NCBI GenBank assembly: GCA_028711675.1
Contig: JAQTRT010000047.1
Coordinates: 1-14,183, forward strand
Direction: 5' to 3'
Origin: a bacterium
Lineage (GTDB): Bacteria; Spirochaetota; JAHITG01
Length of the DNA stretch: 14,183 nucleotides
Position 1 is the first letter of the stretch; each line of letters starts with the position of its first letter. Shown piece after piece: positions 1 to 6,195 of this stretch. The notes beneath the pieces were generated by a model. That model saw only the letters and a list, made by a program, of their open reading frames with translations, ran no database searches and had not been told where the DNA came from. The position numbers and the translations under genes were made by a program.

Positions 1-40
1 CGCTCCTTCTTGTCTCTTCAGCCGGTCTTTCCTGTTCCAT
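1..40 (-). CDS. rpsR: 30S ribosomal protein S18, N-terminal fragment (cut by window edge)
   Basis: Only the first 13 codons are inside the window. They read MEQERPAEETRRS, a short charged start of the kind seen at S18 N-termini. The ATG (38-40) is preceded on the minus strand by a GGAGGA ribosome binding site. S18 is a small-subunit protein that forms a heterodimer with S6 on the ribosome platform. The identification comes mainly from position: rpsF-ssb-rpsR is one of the most conserved bacterial gene orders, and this reading frame starts 96 bp downstream of ssb on the same strand. The visible residues alone would not identify the family. Confidence 0.65.
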   Translation of the reverse strand, partial: MEQERPAEETRRS

Positions 41-136
41 ACATGTTCCTCCGTTAATATGATTGATGAACTTTTATTTTAAATTATAGTTTCCTGATGA
101 ATGGTTCATTGATGATTCAGGCGGATGGCCGGTGCG

Positions 137-631
137 TTAAAAGGGAATATCGTCCGTATCTTCAATGGGTGATTCAAAAGTAGTATCAAGTTCCTTGTTC
201 TCCGGGGTCCCGGGGTTTGCTGCTTCAGGCGGTATCTCTTCACCGGGTATATCCTTGGCATTGTCCGCAGCAGGACCGCTGATAGCTGAGCCGGATTTTG
301 CCTGTCCGCCGATGAATTGGATACGGTTGGCAATGATCCTGACCATGGAACGCTTGTTCCCGGAATTGTCCTCCCAGGAATTCTGGTCCAGCCTGCCGTT
401 AATGACGATCTGCCTCCCTTTATCCAGGTATTTTTCACAATTTTCAGCTTGTTTCCCGAATACCACGACAGTGAAAAAGTTCACTTTGGTCTTGTTCGAA
501 TCAACGGCGCTGGGCATGTACGTGTTATTGGCCACGCGCAGATTCGATACAGCTGTGCCGCTCTTGCCGTATTTCAAGACCGGTTTCTCCACCAGACGGC
601 CCACCAGGGTCACATCATTGATGTCACTCAT
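137..631 (-). CDS. ssb: Single-stranded DNA-binding protein
   Basis: Binds single-stranded DNA in replication, recombination and repair and recruits partner enzymes through its C-terminal tip. The 164-residue product has an N-terminal OB-fold (roughly residues 1-110, starting MSDINDVTLVGRLVEKP and including NFFTVVVFGKQAENCEKYL and the segment ending in RIQFIGG). A low-complexity, Pro/Gly/Glu-rich linker follows, and the acidic tip DTDDIPF is the canonical SSB partner-docking motif. I chose the ATG at 629-631 because AAGGAG lies just upstream; an in-frame extension to 661 would run further back into rpsF and add a basic stretch not typical of SSB. The start overlaps the rpsF stop by 8 bp (ATGAGTGA), so translation is probably coupled. 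Length and domain order are normal for the family. Confidence 0.97.
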   Translation of the reverse strand: MSDINDVTLVGRLVEKPVLKYGKSGTAVSNLRVANNTYMPSAVDSNKTKVNFFTVVVFGKQAENCEKYLDKGRQIVINGRLDQNSWEDNSGNKRSMVRIIANRIQFIGGQAKSGSAISGPAADNAKDIPGEEIPPEAANPGTPENKELDTTFESPIEDTDDIPF

Positions 632-932
632 TCTTTTTCTCCTTGATCTTTTTAGGCTCATCTTTAAAGATACGGAACCTGAGAATGTTTTCCTTGATGG
701 TTAGATTTTTTTCGATGGATTTTACGTTCTCGCCGTCGCCGGAGATGTTGAAGATAATATAGTAACCGTTGTTCTCTTTATTGATCTGGTAAGCCAGTTT
801 TCGGGAACCCCAGTTGTTCTGATTGACGACCTTGATCTCTTTGGATGCCAGGATCTCCTGGATCTCTTTCACGGTTTCGTTGACGACAGGCTCGCTGTCT
901 TTGACAATCACAACAAGCTCATAGCTGTTCAT
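624..932 (-). CDS. rpsF: 30S ribosomal protein S6
   Basis: Primary small-subunit protein that pairs with S18 and binds the central domain of 16S rRNA. The 102-residue product has the S6 hallmarks: an N-terminal MNSYELVVIVKD strand, the NWGSRKLAYQINKENNGYYI segment (about residues 40-60), the C-terminal ILRFRIF strand, and a basic lysine-rich tail. A very strong ribosome binding site (AAGGAGGT) precedes the ATG. First gene of the rpsF-ssb-rpsR operon; it overlaps ssb by 8 bp. A hairpin and a U8 tract lie 22-59 bases upstream of its start and may be an upstream terminator or an autoregulatory leader; a weak promoter candidate lies beyond that. Confidence 0.97.
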   Translation of the reverse strand: MNSYELVVIVKDSEPVVNETVKEIQEILASKEIKVVNQNNWGSRKLAYQINKENNGYYIIFNISGDGENVKSIEKNLTIKENILRFRIFKDEPKKIKEKKNE

Positions 933-953
933 TCGGACCTCCTTATGGACTTC

Positions 954-991
954 AAAAAAAATTCTCTGGTGCGGGCAATATTTGCCAGCAC
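954..991 (-). terminator. Hairpin followed by U-tract between the outer-membrane protein gene and rpsF
   Basis: Read on the minus strand, GTGCTGGCAA / ATA loop / TTGCCCGCAC (969-991) forms a 10-position stem with one T-C mismatch. It is followed, after 7 bases, by eight T residues (954-961). It starts 26 bases after the stop codon of the outer-membrane protein gene, so it fits an intrinsic terminator, though the gap between stem and U-tract is longer than usual. It also sits in the presumed rpsF leader and has CCG on its 3' side, which leaves an S6:S18 autoregulatory element open. Both readings are inference. Confidence 0.45.
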
Positions 992-1003
992 AAGGAGTTA
1001 TTT

Positions 1004-1032
1004 AATATAATATCTTTTATTTAGGTTTCCAC
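1004..1032 (-). promoter_or_regulatory. Weak candidate sigma-70 promoter for rpsF-ssb-rpsR
   Basis: On the minus strand a GTGGAA -35-like hexamer (1027-1032) is followed, after 17 bases, by a TATATT -10-like hexamer (1004-1009). Transcription would start near position 997 and pass through the 969-991 hairpin before rpsF. The -35 overlaps the 3' end of the outer-membrane protein gene and is a poor match, so this is tentative. Confidence 0.3.
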
Positions 1033-1988
1033 ATATTTTTCCAATTATTTTCTTTTTCTTTCCCGTTCTCTTCCTCTGGTACGGGGAATTTAAAGGTAAG
1101 CGTGATAATACTGGCATTATCGATGTTAATAGCCGGCATGAAAGCATAATCCAGGAGCAGGTCATATCCGGAATAATCGAGGTGAAAACCCAGTCCCAGG
1201 GCGTATTTTACCGTGTCATTGATATCGTTGATGACCGCGGCCCTGGCTGAGACCGTGTGGAAAAGAGTGAACTCGGCTCCCAGGCTGGGAAGAATACCTG
1301 AATGATCATAATATTTCCGTATCCCCAGCAGGAGTTTATAGTTATATTTATAGATGTATTCAGCTCCACAATTGAAGTTCAGGGGAAGGGAAGATGCGGA
1401 TTGTATGAATTTGATCCCGGGGCCGAGGTTAAGGATGCTGAACCCCAGAACGAACTGGTTCGGTTCGATGGTCGGCAGGTCTATCCTGTAATTCGCCCCA
1501 ATGTCCCCGAAAAAAGTGTTCCCGCTCCGGTCTGCAATGCCGGCCCTGTAGAAACTGGCCTGGCCGCCCAGGGTCAGTTTTTTCCAGAAAGTATAACCCG
1601 TGCCAAGGCTGATGAAGAATTCATTATAATCCAAATCCTCTCCTGTTTCGATATCCTTGACAGAAGGTGTGGAGAGATAACAGACACGGCAGGATACGTT
1701 GATGATCTTCGGGATGGGATAGACGATGTGGCCGTAGAAAAGGGAGAAATCGGAAAAATAGTCCATGTAGGTGATGGCCCCGTTCAAGGACCGGATATTG
1801 CCTATCACGGCCGGATTATACGCGGCGCTGTTGATATTATCATATTCGGCTACCGCGCCATATCCCAGGTTCTTCTCATAAGCATTTCCCGCCAGGTCCA
1901 GGGATGCTGCCGTGTTCCCCGCATGGAGATTGGTACTGAGAAAGGGACGGAGAAGGAGGAGGAGAATCATCAGTCTTATTGTTTTCAT
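1017..1988 (-). CDS. PorV/PorQ-like (UPF0164-type) outer-membrane beta-barrel protein
   Basis: Predicted outer-membrane protein of 323 residues. The N-terminus MKTIRLMILLLLLRPFLS, followed by LHA just before the probable cleavage site, is a clear signal peptide. The mature start has the family's pattern: a small-residue, Leu/Gly-rich opening (SLDLAGNAYEKNLGYGAVAE), then DNINSAAYNPAVIG, which corresponds to the asparagine-proline NPA motif of PorV/UPF0164 proteins. The rest is alternating amphipathic strands rich in Tyr, Phe and Gly, ending in ITLTFKFPVP, as expected for a barrel, plus a short charged tail. PorV is a shuttle component of type IX secretion in Bacteroidetes, but many relatives elsewhere have no known role, and I claim only the fold. 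I chose the ATG at 1986-1988 because GAGG lies 6 bases upstream and the signal peptide starts there; ATGs at 1994 and 2000 are alternatives. It lies 76 bp after the PII-like gene and may belong to the same transcript. Confidence 0.75.
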   Translation of the reverse strand: MKTIRLMILLLLLRPFLSTNLHAGNTAASLDLAGNAYEKNLGYGAVAEYDNINSAAYNPAVIGNIRSLNGAITYMDYFSDFSLFYGHIVYPIPKIINVSCRVCYLSTPSVKDIETGEDLDYNEFFISLGTGYTFWKKLTLGGQASFYRAGIADRSGNTFFGDIGANYRIDLPTIEPNQFVLGFSILNLGPGIKFIQSASSLPLNFNCGAEYIYKYNYKLLLGIRKYYDHSGILPSLGAEFTLFHTVSARAAVINDINDTVKYALGLGFHLDYSGYDLLLDYAFMPAINIDNASIITLTFKFPVPEEENGKEKENNWKNMWKPK

Positions 1989-2064
1989 AACCATCCTCAT
2001 TATATACTTCTGCCGGCTCTTCCGGAACGCGGCAGACTGCGCATCTCGGGACCTTGCCGGGATT

Positions 2065-2412
2065 TTATCCCACTTCCATGGATGGTTTCCTGCCGATAGC
2101 GCTGCTGATGGGAACGTTGAATATCTCGCCGATCTTTTCTTTGGTAATATCAATACCGGTGGCCAGCAGGAGATCGTTGATCTTGTAGATGATCTCCTCG
2201 TTGTCTGTTAGGGAAAGGACCAGCTTGATGAACGGTTTTTCGCCTTCCATGGTGAACTGCAGGCCGGCGAACAGCGGAACATGGATAGGCAGGGCTTCTT
2301 CCAGGCAATTGGGCGTGATCACCATGGAATTTAAAATTCCTACCTCGATCAAGGCTGTCAGAAAATCTTCCAGGTATTTTTCCTTATATATAATGATCAT
2401 TAACAGGTACAT
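2065..2412 (-). CDS. Small PII-like protein
   Basis: A 115-residue soluble protein whose pattern suits the PII/GlnB superfamily: a first strand (YLLMIIIY), a helix (about residues 11-26), a second strand around NSMVI, a loop, then strand-helix-strand (KPFIKLVLSLTD, EEIIYKINDLLLATGI). It lacks the classical PII T-loop signature with the modified tyrosine and the usual GlnB start, so it is not an ordinary GlnB/GlnK; what it binds cannot be told from sequence. It starts 8 bp after the PtsN-like gene, with GAGG upstream of the ATG, so the two are almost certainly co-transcribed. PtsN links the PTS to nitrogen metabolism in Proteobacteria, and PII proteins sense nitrogen/carbon state, so the pairing suggests a shared signalling role; that is inference. 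The family call rests on predicted strand order, not on a diagnostic motif. Confidence 0.5.
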   Translation of the reverse strand: MYLLMIIIYKEKYLEDFLTALIEVGILNSMVITPNCLEEALPIHVPLFAGLQFTMEGEKPFIKLVLSLTDNEEIIYKINDLLLATGIDITKEKIGEIFNVPISSAIGRKPSMEVG

Positions 2413-2420
2413 ATGAACCT

Positions 2421-2930
2421 CTATGATTTAAGCAGTGCCTTGTCGCCGTTGATGAGGTCGATCTTGAGCCGGTCCGGATATACACGGTCGAATTCCCGGA
2501 TGAGCTCGATCATTTCCTCGGGTTCGGAAGCGTTCAGAAACCGTTCCCGCCATTTTGTATTCTTTAAAAGGCGGGCTATCTTGGCGATGATCTGGAGATA
2601 GGATTTGGTGAATTCCTTGGGTGCAGCCACCAGGAATATGATCTTAACCGGCTTGTCGTCAAGGGATTTGAAATGTATGCCTTTTTTACTGATGCAGATG
2701 ACCACGGACATGAGCCTTACGAAGTTCGATTTGGCGTGGGGAATGGCGATGGCCTCGCCTATGCCCGTGCTCTGTATCTTTTCGCGCTGCAGGATCTCAT
2801 TATAAAATTTAGTCTTGTCCGTGATCCGTTTTTCCTTGTGAAGAAGATGGACCATGTCCTTGATAATGTCGTTCTTTGTTTTATTTACAGTATTGATGAT
2901 GACCAGATTTTCATTAATAATGGACAACAT
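2421..2930 (-). CDS. PTS fructose/nitrogen-type IIA domain protein (PtsN-like)
   Basis: A stand-alone EIIA domain of the fructose/mannitol/Ntr class, 169 residues, cytoplasmic. The phosphorylation site is visible as STGIGEAIAIPHAK, with the acceptor histidine at residue 65, the standard family motif. The following segment (SVVICISKKGIHF, then VKIIFLVAAPKE) matches the core strands, and the C-terminal helices are normal. No IIB or IIC domain is fused or adjacent and no sugar gene is near, which favours a regulatory, PtsN-like role over sugar transport. No rpoN or HPr gene is in the window to support this further. The ATG (2928-2930) has GGAGG ten bases upstream. First gene of a minus-strand run with the PII-like gene and perhaps the outer-membrane protein; its promoter lies at 2964-2991. 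Confidence 0.88.
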   Translation of the reverse strand: MLSIINENLVIINTVNKTKNDIIKDMVHLLHKEKRITDKTKFYNEILQREKIQSTGIGEAIAIPHAKSNFVRLMSVVICISKKGIHFKSLDDKPVKIIFLVAAPKEFTKSYLQIIAKIARLLKNTKWRERFLNASEPEEMIELIREFDRVYPDRLKIDLINGDKALLKS

Positions 2931-2963
2931 GGAATGCAGCCCTCCGTTAAATGGATTAAAAAA

Positions 2964-2991
2964 ATAATAATCATTATAAATCCCATTTCAA
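2964..2991 (-). promoter_or_regulatory. Promoter of the PtsN-like/PII-like operon
   Basis: On the minus strand, TTGAAA (2986-2991) and TATTAT (2964-2969) are separated by 16 bases, each one mismatch from the sigma-70 consensus. The start would fall near 2957, giving a leader of about 27 bases. It is divergent from the accA promoter, with about 95 bp between the two -35 boxes. Confidence 0.6.
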
Positions 2992-3085
2992 GTGAATTTT
3001 TTATCTGTTTATAAATACTGAAGACTTCTATCAGGCCTTTTTTTAATAAAATAGCGGTAAACGTCACCCGATATCCTGATTTGTC

Positions 3086-3113
3086 TTGACATTCATTTTT
3101 TATATGTTAAAAT
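3086..3113 (+). promoter_or_regulatory. Promoter of accA
   Basis: A perfect TTGACA -35 box (3086-3091) and a TAAAAT -10 box (3108-3113) with a 16-base spacer. The start would lie near 3120, giving a very short leader that still contains the accA ribosome binding site. Confidence 0.8.
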
Positions 3114-3135
3114 TACTGGTCAAGGGAGAAAATAA

Positions 3136-4119
3136 ATGCTGGATTTTGAAAAACCTGTCCTTGAACTGGAAGATAAAATAAATAAGCTGAAAGAAGGGCT
3201 GAAAGAAAGCACGGACGTCAGCCCCAAAGATAAGAAGGAATTAAAAATTCTGGAGAAGAAATTAATCCAGACCCGAAGGACCATCTTTAAGAATTTAACT
3301 CCCTGGCAGAGGGTACAGCTGGCCCGTCGTCCCAACCGTCCTTATTTCACGGATTATGTAAAGATGTTATTCACGGATTTTATCGAACTGCACGGGGACC
3401 GGGCTTTTCATGATGATGCGGCCATTATCGGCGGATTTGCCCGCTTCAACGATATCCCGGTCATGATCCTTGGCCAGCAGAAAGGCCGTACGGTAGAGGA
3501 GAACATCAAGCATAACTTCGGCATGATGAATCCGGAAGGCTACAGAAAAGCCCTTCGCCTGATGAAACTGGCGGAAAAATTCAATAAACCCATTCTGACC
3601 TTCATCGATACTACGGGCGCTTATCCGGGGATCGGAGCAGAAGAAAGAGGCCAGGGAGAAGCGATCGCCAGGAATCTGCTTGAAATGTCTCTTCTCACCG
3701 TTCCCGTAATTTCCACGGTTCTGGGCGAAGGCGGAAGCGGAGGCGCGCTGGCGATCGGCGTGGCTAATGCGGTCCTGATGCTGGAAAACGCCGTTTATTC
3801 GGTCATATCGCCGGAAGGCTGTGCTTCCATACTGTGGAATGATTCCACCAAAGCCCCGGATGCTGCGGCATCCATGAAGATGACTGCCAAAGATTTGTAT
3901 GAGTTCGGCCTCATTGACCGTATCATCCCTGAACCTCTGGGAGGAGCCCATACGGATTATTCCGTAATAGGGAATAACGTAAAGCACGCTCTTCTTATAT
4001 ACTGTAAGAAGTACATGAAGATGAGACGAAAGAACCTTTCCCTGAACCGGTATGAAAAGTACAGGAAAATGGGAGAGTTCATCGAAAAGAATAAGGTGAT
4101 CACATCCAAGATCAAATGA
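3136..4119 (+). CDS. accA: Acetyl-CoA carboxylase carboxyltransferase subunit alpha
   Basis: Alpha subunit of the carboxyltransferase part of acetyl-CoA carboxylase. With AccD it moves the carboxyl group from carboxybiotin to acetyl-CoA, forming malonyl-CoA, the committed step of fatty-acid synthesis. The 327 residues match the usual AccA length (about 320). Visible features: the N-terminal helical part starting LDFEKPVLELEDKI; RPYFTDYV and FIELHGDRAFHDD (about 69-94); the crotonase-fold segment TFIDTTGAYPGIGAEERGQGE (155-175); the glycine-rich GEGGSGGALAIG (197-208), which forms an oxyanion hole; and SPEGCASILW (225-234). The ATG is preceded by AGGGAG. No accD, accB or accC is nearby, so the complex is encoded from scattered loci. 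It has its own promoter; the next gene follows after 34 bp and may be co-transcribed. Confidence 0.97.
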   Translation: MLDFEKPVLELEDKINKLKEGLKESTDVSPKDKKELKILEKKLIQTRRTIFKNLTPWQRVQLARRPNRPYFTDYVKMLFTDFIELHGDRAFHDDAAIIGGFARFNDIPVMILGQQKGRTVEENIKHNFGMMNPEGYRKALRLMKLAEKFNKPILTFIDTTGAYPGIGAEERGQGEAIARNLLEMSLLTVPVISTVLGEGGSGGALAIGVANAVLMLENAVYSVISPEGCASILWNDSTKAPDAAASMKMTAKDLYEFGLIDRIIPEPLGGAHTDYSVIGNNVKHALLIYCKKYMKMRRKNLSLNRYEKYRKMGEFIEKNKVITSKIK

Positions 4120-4153
4120 TCTTCCTGTATGCGGATGATCCGGAAAGGACCCT

Positions 4154-5005
4154 ATGATATCCACCAAAAAATTCCTGTATTACGTTACGATACTTCTTCT
4201 CCTTCCCTCCGGCGTGAATTCAAAGGATATATTCGATTTTGCCCTGAGCCTGTACCAGGAACAGGATTATTATAGAAGTATCTCGGAACTCAAGCGCTTC
4301 CTTTATCATTTTCCGGATGAGAAACGTGCTGATGAAGCGCGGCTTTATGTGGCCAGGAACTATTTTTTGGCCGGACAGTATGGGCAGGGCATCAGGGAAA
4401 CGGCGAACCTGAAAAACAGTGTGAAGCAGAATTATTTCCGGGACCAGCTTGATCTTTTTCTAGCCAGGGATCATATGTTCCTGGACGATCTTCCTGCTGC
4501 TAAAAGCATCCTCCGGCAAGTGGAAAAGGATACCTCTTTTGAAGAGCTCAGAGAAGAGGCCAGGTTCCAGTTCATCTGGACGGATATACTGGCCAGACGC
4601 TGGAAAGAGGCCCGTGAACAGGTCATCCGGTTCAGCGAACAGTACCCGAAAACAGGATATAAGGAAAAGTCGATTTCTTTAAAGGATGAACTGGAAAAGG
4701 CCGCGGATTTTACTTATCTTTCGCCTGGCTTGGCCGGTCTTTTTTCCGCTCTCCTTCCCGGCCTGGGGCAGGTCTACTGCAAACGGACCGGTGACGGCCT
4801 GGTCGCCTTTACCATGATCGCCCTGCTTAGTTACGGGGTTTATTATTATCATGAGAACGGGCCGGACGGTATGTTTTACGGTTTTGCAATCCTGGACGGT
4901 ATCTTTTATCTGGGGAACATCTATACTGCCGTGGGTTCCTCCTTGAAGTATAACAGGAACATGGATAATGATTTTAAATTAAATCTGGTCAATATGTATT
5001 ATTGA
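4154..5005 (+). CDS. Exported helical-repeat (TPR-like) protein with C-terminal membrane module
   Basis: A 283-residue envelope protein of unknown function. Residues 1-23 are a signal peptide or anchor (MISTKKFLYYVTILLLLPSG). Residues 26-185 are helical repeats of TPR/YbgF-like character: FALSLYQEQDYYRSISELKR, then FLYHFPDEKRADEARLYVAR, FLAGQYGQGI and further pairs. From residue 189 the protein becomes hydrophobic, with SPGLAGLFSALLPGLGQVYC (190-209), and two or more probable membrane segments (about 215-231 and 240-262). The LPGLGQ motif with nearby hydrophobic helices is of the TM2/DUF5683 kind and recurs in the CsgG-domain protein at 6196. The ATG has AAAGGA 7-12 bases upstream. It lies 34 bp after accA and before the tRNA promoter. 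The repeats suggest a scaffold for protein contacts, but no partner is indicated. Confidence 0.65.
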   Translation: MISTKKFLYYVTILLLLPSGVNSKDIFDFALSLYQEQDYYRSISELKRFLYHFPDEKRADEARLYVARNYFLAGQYGQGIRETANLKNSVKQNYFRDQLDLFLARDHMFLDDLPAAKSILRQVEKDTSFEELREEARFQFIWTDILARRWKEAREQVIRFSEQYPKTGYKEKSISLKDELEKAADFTYLSPGLAGLFSALLPGLGQVYCKRTGDGLVAFTMIALLSYGVYYYHENGPDGMFYGFAILDGIFYLGNIYTAVGSSLKYNRNMDNDFKLNLVNMYY

Positions 5006-5045
5006 CTTTGTGAAGCTTCAGCCCTGTTTTCCGGAATAAAATTAA

Positions 5046-5073
5046 TTGACATATTTTTTAAAATGAGTATACT
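5046..5073 (+). promoter_or_regulatory. Promoter of tRNA-Gly
   Basis: Perfect TTGACA (5046-5051) and TATACT (5068-5073), 16 bases apart, ending 13 bases before the mature tRNA. It probably also serves the PAP2-family gene, which has no room for a promoter of its own. Confidence 0.8.
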
Positions 5074-5086
5074 GTTTTTCAGATAA

Positions 5087-5157
5087 GCGGGTGTGATGAA
5101 GTGGTATCATATTAGCTTCCCAAGCTGAGCTTGTGGGTTCGATTCCCATCACCCGCT
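5087..5157 (+). tRNA. tRNA-Gly (anticodon CCC)
   Basis: Folds by hand into a complete cloverleaf of 71 bases. The acceptor stem is GCGGGTG/CACCCGC with all seven pairs. The D-arm is ATGA-AGTGGTA-TCAT. The anticodon arm is TTAGC-TTCCCAA-GCTGA with anticodon CCC at the centre of a seven-base loop. There is a 4-base variable loop, and the T-arm is GTGGG-TTCGATT-CCCAT. The discriminator is T. It decodes GGG glycine codons. The 3' CCA is not encoded (CAT follows), so it must be added by CCA-adding enzyme. A seven-T run follows almost at once. Confidence 0.95.
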
Positions 5158-5166
5158 CATTTTTTT

Positions 5167-5178
5167 AAAGGATCCTTT
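5167..5178. repeat. 12-bp perfect palindrome between the tRNA and the PAP2-family gene
   Basis: AAAGGATCCTTT is its own reverse complement and is flanked by T-runs on both sides. Its left half contains the AAAGGA ribosome binding site of the TTG-started gene. The palindrome is too short and loop-less to be a convincing terminator hairpin. Confidence 0.6.
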
Positions 5179-5179
5179 T

Positions 5180-5980
5180 TTGAAAAACCATCCCGTCCCC
5201 AGACCAGGAAAAAATCCCAATCCATTCCTGCTCATCCTTCTGTCCCTTTTTGCTGTATTCCGAAGCAGTCAGCTCCCGGCTCATACCATCCGTCCGTCCG
5301 ATGATTTCTTCCGGACCACGGGGAGCATTGTCTCTGTATCCCGGCATGAAGTCCCTTATCTCCTGGCCGGAACGGGATTGACGCTCCTTGTTTTTTTCAA
5401 TGACCATGCCATTATCAATAAAGTACAGGAATACCAATCCAGGGACACAAGTGATTTTTTAAAGTATCCAAAATATTTCGGGAACGGCCTTTATTTAGCC
5501 GGATTCGGCGGATTGAACGTGCTCTCGGGTCTGGTCTTCCAAAGCAAGGAATGGACAGCCCTGGGCATTTATCTCCTGGAAGGAGTCGCTGTATCCGGAA
5601 TCTATGTTAGTGTGGTAAAAGCCGTTTTTGGCAGGGAGAGGCCGTATGTCAAACATGATCCTTATCATTTCAGGCCTTTCTCATTCAAGGAATCGTCTTT
5701 TTCTTTTTATTCGGGCCATACCACCGAAGTTTTTACCGCAGCTTCGGTGGTCGCGCATTATTTCAGGAACCCGTATATCAGTATCTTTGTCTATTCCCTG
5801 GCAAGCCTGACGGGTCTGGAAAGAATATATAATAACAAACACTGGGCTTCGGATGTTCTTGTGGGAGGCATTACCGGGGTTCTGATCGGACGGAAGATCA
5901 TCACGTTGAATAAGGATTATCCTCAGTTAAGACTGGATAAAGAAGATCTTAAGATATCCTTTTACATCAGGAGTTTTTAA
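5180..5980 (+). CDS. PAP2-superfamily phosphatase (membrane or envelope)
   Basis: A 266-residue member of the type 2 phosphatidic-acid phosphatase superfamily, whose members remove phosphate from lipid phosphates such as phosphatidate or undecaprenyl diphosphate. All three signature motifs are present: C1 as KAVFGRERP (K147, R154, P155), C2 as YSGHTT (178-182, with His180), and C3 as RIYNNKHWASD (R215, His221, Asp225). A signal peptide or first membrane segment lies at about 16-27, and further hydrophobic segments at 60-73, 103-120, 127-146, 183-211 and 226-240. The start is TTG at 5180, with AAAGGA seven bases upstream; no ATG gives the N-terminal segment. It begins 22 bp after the tRNA-Gly and has no visible promoter, so it is probably read from the tRNA promoter. 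The substrate cannot be told; lipid A or undecaprenyl diphosphate are reasonable guesses. Confidence 0.88.
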   Translation: MKNHPVPRPGKNPNPFLLILLSLFAVFRSSQLPAHTIRPSDDFFRTTGSIVSVSRHEVPYLLAGTGLTLLVFFNDHAIINKVQEYQSRDTSDFLKYPKYFGNGLYLAGFGGLNVLSGLVFQSKEWTALGIYLLEGVAVSGIYVSVVKAVFGRERPYVKHDPYHFRPFSFKESSFSFYSGHTTEVFTAASVVAHYFRNPYISIFVYSLASLTGLERIYNNKHWASDVLVGGITGVLIGRKIITLNKDYPQLRLDKEDLKISFYIRSF

Positions 5981-6069
5981 TCCGGTCTTCTCCACTTCTG
6001 AAATGTCCTATATATGATAGGGCAGACGGCTGATTGTGCTGATCAGGGATTTCCAGGTTAAAAAATAGA

Positions 6070-6097
6070 TTGACATAATAATAAATTTTGATATATA
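6070..6097 (+). promoter_or_regulatory. Promoter of the envelope gene run starting with the CsgG-domain gene
   Basis: Perfect TTGACA (6070-6075) followed after 16 bases by TATATA (6092-6097). A perfect TATAAT also lies at 6107-6112, but it lacks a -35 box at standard distance. The start lies near 6105-6119, leaving a leader of roughly 75-90 bases before the ATG. This is the only clear promoter I see before the genes up to 13147. Confidence 0.65.
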
Positions 6098-6113
6098 TTT
6101 ATAAGGTATAATA

Positions 6114-6183
6114 AAGCCGGCCCGCTGTTTTTATTGGAAAAATAGCTCACCCCGGCTAAAGCCTGTATCCCGGCTGTTGTCGC
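6114..6183 (+). promoter_or_regulatory. Possible structured leader upstream of the CsgG-domain gene
   Basis: The leader can pair in more than one way. AATAGC (6141-6146) pairs with GCTGTT (6173-6178), enclosing a GGC-TAAA-GCC mini-hairpin (6154-6163). AGCCGG (6115-6120) can instead pair with either of two CCGGCT copies (6152-6157 and 6170-6175). The ribosome binding site at 6184-6190 lies just outside. I could not match it to a known riboswitch class; it may be chance pairing in a GC-rich stretch. Confidence 0.25.
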
Positions 6184-6195
6184 AAAGGAGATGAT

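Noticed and set aside
165..704. Long plus-strand open frame over ssb and rpsF.
   Set aside because: It is antisense to two certain genes and its translation shows no family features.
5011..5024. TGAAGCTTCA palindrome after the helical-repeat gene as a terminator.
   Set aside because: It has no loop and no T-run close behind it.
5981..6060. Inverted repeats such as CCTAT-ATATG-ATAGG and CTGAT-7-ATCAG after the phosphatase gene.
   Set aside because: Five-base stems without a following U-tract are expected by chance and do not make a terminator.
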